Positions 55,816 through 64,000 of a DNA stretch of 64,000 nt are shown here, one piece after another; within the stretch, counting starts at the first letter, position 1; each line of letters starts with the position of its first letter. Made by a program: the position numbers and the translations under genes. This DNA is from Diadema setosum. Its lineage: Eukaryota; Echinodermata; Echinoidea; Diadematoida; Diadematidae. Below the pieces are notes generated by a model. That model ran no database searches. It worked only from the letters and a program-made list of their open reading frames with translations, and had not been told where the DNA came from. The stretch covers positions 6,358,602 through 6,422,601 of the forward strand of contig CM067077.1 of assembly GCA_033980235.1 (NCBI GenBank), in the 5' to 3' direction.

Positions 55816-56197
55816 AGTTTTCAGGTTTACACACATCAAGTCATTGCGAACCATAAAGTCTACACCGGTGATCATTATTGGACATTGAGTTTCATTGGGT
55901 ATTCGTAGATAGCAAAACACGCAATAATCGTAGAATAATCGTATAAGTTACAAATATAAAATTCAGTCTCAGAATTGACGTAGAGAGTGAGAGAGAGAGA
56001 ATTCAAGCTGCAAATCAGGTAAGTCAGTCATTAATCCTCTGTTACCATGACAACTATATACACACGTTTGTTCATGCCTGATTATGTAAGGAAGATTGCT
56101 GATAAGGCGAGGACAGCAATTTTAAACCAAGGCTTGAGAACATTGGCATATAGAAAGTGTGCATTATACATTTTGGGAAACAATGTATATACACATG

Positions 56198-56198
<1 letters not shown>

Positions 56199-56259
<61 letters not shown>

Positions 56260-56260
56260 C
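56199..56260. repeat. (GT)n microsatellite, ~29 units
   Basis: The longest pure dinucleotide run in the window. Confidence 0.97.
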
Positions 56261-56870
56261 GTTATGACGTGTGTCTAAGTCTTTGCGAATATAATTGCAT
56301 GCATGCATGATAAAAAATACTGTATAGCAGTGTTGAAAGAGCCGGCAGCGTTCTTGCATTTTGCAGAAGATGACACATTCCCTATTTTCTTAACACTATT
56401 GCTGAAAAATACGACATTTTGACTCGATATATGACCGTTTATGACAAGACGATCTTGCCCCGCTGAACACTTCTTGTTTTTCCAATGGAGTCATAACATA
56501 CCAACACATGGATGAACATTATTATGATTGTAAGCAAGCTGCGAAAGCTGCGTGTTTGCTTTGGTGTGCAACATTTTGATGAATCTTATATTGAAAAATT
56601 CAGTCAAAATACAAGTCACAATACGCACAGTCATCATTGCCCTATCTTATTTTTTATTTTCTTTGCATTTTCGATCAAGACATGGTTTGATCGTCGTCCG
56701 AGACGAAAGTCGCTGCGTTTGAAAATTTCTTTGCACACCCAAGTATCAACCCGTGCGTGCGACCTGGTTTCGTGACACAACTGTGAATTGAGGTGTTTTG
56801 TCACGTCACAATATGCTTGCTTCTCTTTTCCTCAGTTTTTCCCCCTCGCTTTTCATGGAGGCATGTGGCA

Positions 56871-57039
56871 GGTCAGGATTGTAATAGCCGTCTTTAAAAA
56901 CGTGTCTGATAGTGACCACGAGGCGTCAACATCAAAAGGTAGTGCTACTGTTGTTGGGCTCAAAGAAGCCATCAAAGTAACCGTGCCGGAATTCAACAGT
57001 ATTTCTCTCCAACGCTCCTTATACACGGCGCCTAAGTGA
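56871..57039 (+). other. Candidate exon, unidentified (faint adhesion-GPCR GAIN resemblance)
   Basis: A pyrimidine-rich stretch and catgtggcag precede VRIVIAVFKNVSDSDH, then GSATVVGLKEAIKVTVPEFN, to a TGA at 57037. The order of a hydrophobic VFKN strand, an acidic gap, then a VV..xxxI.V strand is loosely like the end of GAIN domains. No Cys box or TM follows. Probably chance or a relic. Confidence 0.15.
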
Positions 57040-57954
57040 TCGTAGGAGCAGAAAAAATACCTTACGGTATTCTCTACTGACACACATTCACGGGTCTGAA
57101 ACCACATTATATCTTCCAATTGATCTTGGGCATGCGCGAATTAAATTAATCAAAGATGGACCTTTTTTTTCATTATTGTACAGCCAGCATGCTAGTGAGG
57201 AACTACATAGTACGTTTACACTTAGTTCTCGCTATCCGCCGTCTGCTGATTACATGAATGAAACAACAGGGTTTTTTTCTTTATTCTGACCAGAGGTTAT
57301 TGTGGTCGCACAAAATCAGATATACAGTGGGCAACAAAGAATAGAAAAAGAACCTTGAACATTGTTCTTCACAAAGTAAGAAATGTGACCTTGCATCACT
57401 CGCAAGCCAAAAAAAAAAAGTCGACAGATAGTGTCTTTGTTTGATCAAAACCTGAAAGAAGAGAGGATTAAATTGATTAGCTACATAACACACCAAAACT
57501 TGATTTTCCTAACCTACAAAAGAAAAAAAAAAGAATGACAGAATTTGATTGATTTATTTGATTTTATCGCTGCATTCCTTATTTGTACAAGAATGTAACA
57601 GGATGTCAATCGACTAAAGTTATTGAGCAATATTTGGACAGTAAAAATCCATGGAAAGAGCGTAATGGTTGACGAAATTTCACATCACTGTTTTTATTAA
57701 TGATACAAAATCATTACCAAAAGGTGATTTTTTACACATTAAACGTTAAATGAAAATAAAATGTCACGTACGTGCTGTTCAAAACAGAAATCTAAAGAAA
57801 TCTAAGTGTTTTAGAAATGCAGGAGACAATTATCACAAGCAGGTGCTTGACGAGGATAATGACCTAAAATTTACACATGGTATATGCAATCATAGATAAT
57901 CCAATCACCACTCACACTCTGTGTTTGATGAAACAAAAGGGGAGGGGATTTTAA

Positions 57955-58325
57955 AGGTATAATTTACCATTTACAGAGGAAACAAAAACGCAGCATTAGT
58001 GCTTAAAATGGTGCTAAAATGTGAGTTAGGGATAGAAACAACCACTGCAACAATTTGAATCCGTATAATCGATGTTAAGTATTGTTAAATACACAAAATG
58101 TGAACAATAGTTATAATCAAAATGTTTTCAGACTACACCGTCTACAGTTACGGTTTAATGAGAAAATTACTGATATCTTCTTATATTTTAGGCTTTATTG
58201 CAAAAATTTTATATGGTAGGATGTTTTGTTATACAACAGACCTACACATATGCATCAAATCTGATATCTTGAACATTTTTTTTTAAAACACTACTCCCAA
58301 AGCTAAACAGAACCTTTAAAGTTCC
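57955..58325 (-). repeat. Dispersed repeat copy, minus strand, uninterrupted
   Basis: ggtaggatgttttgttatac, then aacagacctacacatatgca and ctgatatcttgaacattttt, are the reverse complement of the repeat at 50621 and 11731. Empty of the MITE. Confidence 0.8.
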
Positions 58326-58599
58326 TTACAAACCATGTTGTATATAGGGAGTATGAGATTAACATAACCCTGTTATACATTGATCGAAAATGTTCTTTTG
58401 TAACTGTCTACCAATGTCAAAGCAATGCCGCTTCTATTTTGAACTTTATGGCTTCAATTAAAATTTCCCATCATTAAATGCCGAACGGGGTAGAATAAAA
58501 TGTAATCTTTAGTTTGAGACAGAGAGCAGCAAGTTTACCCAAACTGCTAAAAAGCAATAGTATTGTACTTAATGCCCTTTGCTAACATTTGTATATATT

Positions 58600-58935
58600 T
58601 GTAGATGAAAAAAAAATAAAAAGCTTAAGTGATTCAAAATGTGAGTTGGGAATAAAAATAGCCAACATGAACAATCATGAAGAAATCATTTAACATACAA
58701 TTTATGACTGATTATTTCTTCTAAAATCCGCTTCCTATACAATAATCCGTAACCATGACGGTTTATTGAGCAAAAATAATAGTGATATCTCCCATTAAAG
58801 GCGGCTTTATTGCGAAATTTTTATGCGGTAGGATGTTTTGCAAAACAACCGAACTATACATATGCGTCAAATGTGATAATTCGAACATTTTAATCAATGT
58901 TCCCAATGTTAAACAGTGGCTTGAAGTCTAAACCT
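58600..58935 (-). repeat. Dispersed repeat copy, minus strand, more diverged
   Basis: gcggtaggatgttttgcaaa, then caaccgaactatacatatgc, again shows the empty site. It lies about 280 bp from the previous copy in the same orientation. Confidence 0.75.
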
Positions 58936-59689
58936 CTTCGCCTTGGATCAGGATAGAAAAAGTCAACGACTTGACCTAATAGTGTACATTTCATACATAC
59001 CAGGCCTACGGGTAGAACAACCAATATGTGTTTTGTAATGAGTTTGAGATGCCATGTCATAAAAGGTCGATCCTAGTGTTCTATTTGTGACCGAACAATG
59101 AAGAGTAAGAATATGATCAGTCTATTTTCTATGATTGCCAGCAGGAGAAGGAAGCATTCCTTATACGGCCCTCCTTCACGCATTCGTTTGATGCATATTA
59201 ATATATCAATGGATATTGTATCTTTGGTTGCATACTTATCTGATATATTACATTGAATGTAAAGTGTCTATAGAAAATTGAAAAATTCATAATCGTAAAA
59301 GCTTGATTACAGCGAGATATTTTTGCTACCAAATGTTCTCATTTTTCAACATCTTGTAACTACAACTAGCTGTCTATTCCTATATACTTGACAGTTGACA
59401 TAAGCACAGTGAATCGAATTGAGTCAGTATTTTTCGGAAGAAACGTCACGACACTTGAACATTATTCTGTGTTTTGTTCTAGTTAAGATAACTTTATAGT
59501 GAAGAAATCACTGATTTCTTTGTTGTTTTTGTTGTTGTTATTTAAAAAGAGGAAAAAGACTTTCTTTAATTTCATTTAGCCCAGCAAATAAGCTATGGCG
59601 TTTTGACAGGCACCATCGCCAAGTTGGAATGCACTCTAATGGTCCGTTCTTTCTTTCGTAAGAGGCTTAACCTTTTTAATACCCCTCTT

Positions 59690-60116
59690 GATTGGCGCAT
59701 ACCTTCCGGCCTTTCTGCTCGTGTTCCCAGACAGATGACGATGTTATTGCGGAAATTGCGAGTGGACACCTTTCCCGGCGAATCCCGTCATGCACCGCCC
59801 GAGGGTGCTGGCTCGCGGGGCGCGCACGGAGGCTAATTCATTGGCGCGAAAGTCATCACGCCGCGCGAGAGACACCTCTACCCGTTCGAAATCTAATCAG
59901 CGAGCGACAAGACCCGACAAATAGGCTTTCACGGCGCGGTCTCGGCGGAGGTGTGACGGAGCCTTATTGGATGAGGCGTGTTTACACCGACCTGACAGGC
60001 CTCCAATGGCGAACGCGAAACGCGCGCGACCAATGAGTTTCATCAAAGTCACGTCGGGGGATATTAGTCGGGCTTTTATCGAAGCACTCTCATTCACTAC
60101 ACAAGTACGTATAAAG
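59690..60116 (+). promoter_or_regulatory. CpG-rich promoter-like segment: five CCAAT boxes and an E2F-like site
   Basis: ATTGG/CCAAT occurs at 59691, 59840, 59966, 60003 and 60030. The second is part of attggcgcgaaa (59840-59851), which fits the E2F consensus. CpG is dense from 59700 to 60060. An initiator-like TCATTCA lies at 60090, and a donor AAA|GTAAGA at 60116 could end a short untranslated exon. On the plus strand it would serve the guanylate cyclase (coding start 2.4 kb away). NF-Y plus E2F sites could equally serve a divergent gene to the left, which I do not see. Confidence 0.45.
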
Positions 60117-60424
60117 TAAGATGTTGATGGCAAATGATACATTTGTAGTCATATTTTTCGAAAGTGCGGTTGCATGCGTTTTCCTTCAGTTCGATACTCT
60201 TGGGTAATTCCTTTAAGAAATTCTCTGAGAACACGAATTACAGGAAATTATAGAAACTCTAAATGAGGCATGCGTAAGGAAGAAAGTAGGTCAAGGTGAA
60301 AGATTAATGCCAAGGGGATGAAAATGAAATAGACGAGGAGATTAGAATGTAAACTGAGCAGGGCCTTCTCTGCCATGCTAGCCGAGAAAAATGCACGGTA
60401 AAATGTATCTATGCCATAGCGTTT

Positions 60425-60667
60425 TCATTTCCAAGCAATGATCGATGTGTATGTCCACCCGGTGGTATCTTTTCCTGAAATCTCGGAGTATTCTGCATAT
60501 GCAATTTTCTTCCCAGCTGATTTACGCTCCGCTTTAGATTTCGCCTGCTGATGGTGTGCGCGTAGCGTGATCGCAGTCAATCCACTTGACGCCGTATATG
60601 TATCGTGTCTTGCTCGAGATCGAAACGATAGGAGACGGCAACATACATAATGTCTTAAGATTGCCAT
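60425..60667 (-). CDS. ATG frame in the putative cyclase intron, unidentified
   Basis: 80 codons starting MAILRHYVCCRLLSFRSRA in a good initiation context (ctaccatgg), Lys/Ala-rich in the middle. Base composition is GC-richer than its flanks. No family recognised. It may be part of an untranslated or regulatory segment instead. Confidence 0.15.
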   Translation of the reverse strand: MAILRHYVCCRLLSFRSRARHDTYTASSGLTAITLRAHHQQAKSKAERKSAGKKIAYAEYSEISGKDTTGWTYTSIIAWK

Positions 60668-60869
60668 GGTAGATGCATCAGGAGTATTTTCTGTGTACAC
60701 TTGCTTTAGCCCACGTGTTTATAAAGGCATTAGTAATATCACTTTCATACGCCGACGAGAGATACTTGCCTTTCAAAGATATACCTTGAAGCACTGGATT
60801 TGTTGTAATCATGTCTTTATTGGTACCAAAACAAAGAAAATGTTAACATACATAATCTACCAAGTCAAT

Positions 60870-61980
60870 GATCCTATTCTGAAGACATAACAGGTAAAAC
60901 ATATACTTACAAATACTTACAGTCAACAAGAATTTATAACATATTGATAAGTACGACAAATTTCGGTGATTGACAACACTATCAGATATTAATCTAAAAA
61001 CAACAACAAAATCATTATACATTTCTTCAGTATACATAAATTCATGGTTTAAGCGTTTAAGTGTCAGTCCCACGAATAGTTTTTTACATTTCTCTATGAT
61101 ACATATTACATTTCTAAATGGTAAGTGTCAATCCAATTAATCAATATACACTCATTCGTACACTTTCTTGAAGACAATCAGTAATGCCATACTTATGAAT
61201 TTCACTTTTTATACTTTGTAATGTCAATATAGTTACACACTTATCTTCTTAAAAAAAATCGTATTTACATGTTTTGTTGGAGATGGAAAACGAATGAATG
61301 AATGAAATTTCCCTTTAATTTCTTTTTAAAGGTAGCTTTTTATAGCTTATTTGCAATGGCGAGTGAATAATTTTCCCTACAACATTCCGTGTAGAAAGGC
61401 TACGACGGATTTCTTTTAACGATTCACATCTTTTCTTTCTTTCTGTAGTGAAAACCGCCTTGCATACACTTACCCGGAGACAACCATTATCTTGTATTTC
61501 ATTGATACAATTTTTCTTGTGATAATTTGTGTCTTTTCTCACGTTTGTATAATCGTTCATAAAACTCTGGCACAATGTTCATTCGTGTTCATTCGTGATT
61601 GCACAATTATCGTATCTTTCTGAAGTTTTTTTTTATTTTTTAAATATGGTTTTTCTTTTGTTTTATCCTTTACATTAAAGAAGACGGTACTATGTAATCT
61701 CCCTAATTTCAGAGCATTTGTCATGCCTTCTTTTACTATTCAACTTTGAATATCATGATAACTAATATATATCAAGTTCTACTTAACAAAAATTCAGGGA
61801 TAGACTTAAAGATTGACAAAAGTACCCTAATAAATCTCTTGTTAACTGTGGCCAAAGAGAAATGGTATGAAAGAGTATGGTGCTATAGATGATTTGTTAT
61901 GAAATTTAAAGGCTAGTCTCTAGTCCAATCAGGGTAAGGTAACATATGCAGCAACATCGTCAGTCCATTAAAATAGTATG
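60870..61980. other. Intron-like, AT-rich, no gene seen
   Basis: Short frames only. A GAAT tract lies at 61291-61303. Confidence 0.4.
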
Positions 61981-61997
61981 CTAAGTCAAATGTATAT

Positions 61998-62049
61998 ATG
62001 TCCCAGATCTGCTCTGTGTCGTTCTGGGACAGCGAAAGATCTGGGACAT
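61998..62049. repeat. Perfect 13-bp hairpin
   Basis: atgtcccagatct (61998-62010) and agatctgggacat (62037-62049) are exact inverted copies. The loop contains a further tctgggaca word. It may be a small palindromic element remnant upstream of the cyclase coding exon. Confidence 0.85.
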
Positions 62050-62468
62050 TATAACCTCTGGGGAAGTTTTGACTGAGTAATCAAAACATATTCCCGTACC
62101 CAGGTACCTGCTGTACAGTTGTAGAATCATTACCAAAACAAAAATCTTCTTGGGCGTTCTACAGGAAGTACTTTTAAAGATGAACACATTGAGGATGATT
62201 ACTTTACAGTTGTCTTTTTGAAATGGCTTTTTATATAGTGTTGGTCTTTAGTCGCTCATTCTTCGAACGAAAGATGTCCGTCGTGATCATTCATTCAACA
62301 AAATATCCCGATGCAGCGTTACACAACTTCACAAAGTCATGCAGTACCTTTAGAATGTGATAGCTCTCGGCCTTAGTTGGTAACATACGTATCTAGCCAA
62401 TCAGGTTTTCGACCCAAACCAATAGCTAGTTTTATTATGTGAGTTTGCTGTTTATCTCTGATTTCAGG

Positions 62469-62525
62469 ATGGCCGTATGGCTGACGGGATGGTACACTTC
62501 TGCAGACAATGTTACTCAGTGGTAA
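62469..62525 (+). promoter_or_regulatory. In-frame upstream ORF of the guanylate cyclase
   Basis: Immediately after the acceptor gatttcag (AG at 62466-62467) an ATG opens an 18-codon frame, MAVWLTGWYTSADNVTQW, ending in TAA nine bases before the main ATG at 62535. It is in the same frame. The stop decides that translation of the receptor starts at 62535. Such an upstream ORF could lower or regulate initiation. Confidence 0.5.
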
Positions 62526-62534
62526 GAGGGCAAG

Positions 62535-64000
62535 ATGCATAATCCGGAAGTCCAGCTGCGTCCGGAGTCCAAGCGATCGAATGTCTCCGACAGCCGGAGG
62601 AACAGCATCTTCACCCTCGCCTTCGAGGAGCCGGATGGGTGCCTCCCTCAGCTCTTCGCCTGTCGGCAGAACTTGGCTTCCGAGCGCGGGAAGCGCCTGC
62701 AGACGGTGCGCATCTGGTTCCTGTGCTCGGTTTCGCTGGTCGCCATTTTGGTGGTTGCCACCGTGGACATGCAACATTACACAAATGAGGAGTTTACGTG
62801 GAGGGAAACTCGGAAGGCGCTGTCCGACTGGCAATGCATCGATCCCATTATTCACTACTTGAGCATAGAGGGCGCTCTGGACGCCCATCTCCGGGCTGTC
62901 ATCCACAGCGCGAAGAGGAATGGATCTTTCACATCGCCTGCGACATCTTTGGTAGAATCGCAACAAAACTTAACTATGCAGCAAAACACTTCCTCGTCAC
63001 CTGATCAAGGTACCGTGTCACGTAATGCATCGACACACTATGCACATCAAACAACCACATCTTCTACATCTCCATCATCTGATTCAACTTTGGTCTCGTT
63101 TTCGACAATACTTAGTACACTTGTATTCCAACAGGTTTCCTTGCATTACAACAACACAAATCTAGCTCTGATGGATCCTTGCTTTGAGACTCTAAAAGCC
63201 GAATTGTCGAACTCAAGTGAGTCAAGTTTGTATATTTCCGAGGACATCCATGGCACGCTTGTGCGTTATCGGAATGAGCTCTTAGCGTCCGACGTACTCT
63301 CAGAACTGGACTCTAATATCTATGAAGCCTTAATAAAGGCTCTTGAGACTATTAGTCCAACGAAGCACACTCCATTGGGATACGCTGCCTTAATGAAAGC
63401 CAGGGGGTTCCTGGCAGGCGAAATGACTCTTGCCTCACAGTGCTTCGGTTATTTTGAAAGTATCCCAGAAAGCACGTGGGACGCATTAGCCTCATATCAA
63501 GCGAACAGTGATTCATTTTTAGCTTTCGCAGCTGAAGTAGACGACTCTGTCGAGGGTAGGGTCGCCGAGAGTATTTTCCTAGCGGATATTTTTTCAGGTA
63601 GTTTGTATAGCAGTAGACAAGAAATTCGAAACTCATGCAGAACGAACATTCCACCAATAAATAGCACCTTCAGTACTTATTTTGACACCATGACTCAGCT
63701 CCTCACCGAACTCAAGCTCATCAGCGATGACACATTGAGGATATTGTCAGAGGCTGCAGCCTCGAAGTTGGACTCGATTCGGGCGCGTCTGGCCATCGAG
63801 ATCGTCGCTACGCTGTGCGTCGTCAGCTTCTTTCCACTCGTTCTCAACGCGGTGGGCAATATGACGGGCTGGATCCACGACTACGCCCACCGCCTGAGGG
63901 AGAGGACCAATGAGCTAAAGCAGGAGAAGAAGATGACGGAGAGTCTGCTTTACCAGCTCCTACCTCGCAAGGTGGCCAATCAGATTCGAGCTCGTCAACA
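62535..64000 (+). CDS. Receptor guanylate cyclase with extracellular NIT-type domain (partial, 3' end outside)
   Basis: 488 codons without a stop run off the right edge. Such enzymes make cGMP from GTP. Layout: a basic N-terminal tail (1-57), TM1 around 58-77 (IWFLCSVSLVAILVVATVD) and an extracellular helical region 80-418. TM2 is around 419-440 (LAIEIVATLCVVSFFPLVL). Then comes the dimerisation/signalling helix 450-486, where ERTNELKQEKKMTESLLYQL and LPRKVANQIR are the classic lead-in to class III cyclase domains. Two TMs around a nitrate/nitrite-sensing (NIT, four-helix) domain define invertebrate NIT guanylate cyclases. A Ser/Thr-rich insert (130-190) and several N-glycosylation sequons (NLT, NTS, NAS, NNT, NSS, NST) support an outside location. 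The cyclase domain itself is not in view. The start is fixed by the upstream TAA. No intron interrupts 62535-64000. Confidence 0.85.
   Translation, partial: MHNPEVQLRPESKRSNVSDSRRNSIFTLAFEEPDGCLPQLFACRQNLASERGKRLQTVRIWFLCSVSLVAILVVATVDMQHYTNEEFTWRETRKALSDWQCIDPIIHYLSIEGALDAHLRAVIHSAKRNGSFTSPATSLVESQQNLTMQQNTSSSPDQGTVSRNASTHYAHQTTTSSTSPSSDSTLVSFSTILSTLVFQQVSLHYNNTNLALMDPCFETLKAELSNSSESSLYISEDIHGTLVRYRNELLASDVLSELDSNIYEALIKALETISPTKHTPLGYAALMKARGFLAGEMTLASQCFGYFESIPESTWDALASYQANSDSFLAFAAEVDDSVEGRVAESIFLADIFSGSLYSSRQEIRNSCRTNIPPINSTFSTYFDTMTQLLTELKLISDDTLRILSEAAASKLDSIRARLAIEIVATLCVVSFFPLVLNAVGNMTGWIHDYAHRLRERTNELKQEKKMTESLLYQLLPRKVANQIRARQ

Noticed and set aside
56047..56359. Frames across the (GT)n tract
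   Set aside because: Encoded largely by the dinucleotide repeat (VCVC/THTH runs).
62373..62966. 197-codon minus-strand frame over the cyclase N-terminus
   Set aside because: It is antisense to a long plus-strand frame with TM segments and a cyclase lead-in helix. Its own product has no features, and the openness follows from GC-rich codons on the other strand.

Overview
This is eukaryotic genomic DNA: AT-rich, intron-containing and full of repeats. It most likely comes from a marine invertebrate deuterostome, and an echinoderm (sea urchin type) is my best guess. That assignment is inference. It rests on the NIT-domain receptor guanylate cyclase, the CYP2-clan P450, LINE 3' ends with CAATT-type tails, and many small palindromic or foldback DNA elements with long arms built of short repeats.

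Three multi-exon genes can be supported. (1) 7.65-15.92 kb, plus strand: the last four exons of a CYP2-clan cytochrome P450, with C-helix, I-helix, ExxR, PERF and haem-cysteine motifs intact and all splice phases agreeing. Its N-terminal exon(s) are outside the window or unrecognised, and its 4.9-kb second intron is stuffed with nested elements. (2) 23.46-21.12 kb, minus strand: a three-exon gene for a small single-pass membrane protein of 185 residues (signal peptide, a short two-cysteine ectodomain, a TM helix, a basic tail). It is assembled here from splice signals and matching phase-1 introns, and I recognise no family. (3) From 62.47 kb off the right edge, plus strand: a receptor-type guanylate cyclase with an extracellular nitrate/nitrite-sensing (NIT) type domain between two TM helices. 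The window ends at the juxtamembrane signalling helix, before the cyclase domain. A CpG-rich, CCAAT/E2F-containing promoter-like segment at 59.7-60.1 kb may be its upstream promoter.

Layout: 0-7 kb holds several blocks of palindromic tandem repeats and MITEs. 7.6-15.9 kb is the P450. 16.1-17.8 kb is a broken, 5'-truncated LINE on the minus strand. 19-24 kb holds the small membrane-protein gene. 25-38 kb is almost entirely mobile or repeat DNA: a MITE with a foldback element inside it flanked by 9-bp direct repeats, two inverted copies of a ~1-kb satellite-like unit, an array carrying DR1-like motifs, and a ~5-kb terminal-inverted-repeat element with another element inside it. 38-59 kb is sparse, with MITEs, microsatellites and a few weak exon candidates. 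59-64 kb is the guanylate cyclase locus.

The most distinctive feature is the number of repeat families here whose arms or bodies are built of short subrepeats and form foldback structures, frequently nested. No CRISPR, operon or prokaryotic feature is present. Weak coding candidates are listed with low confidence and should not be read as genes.
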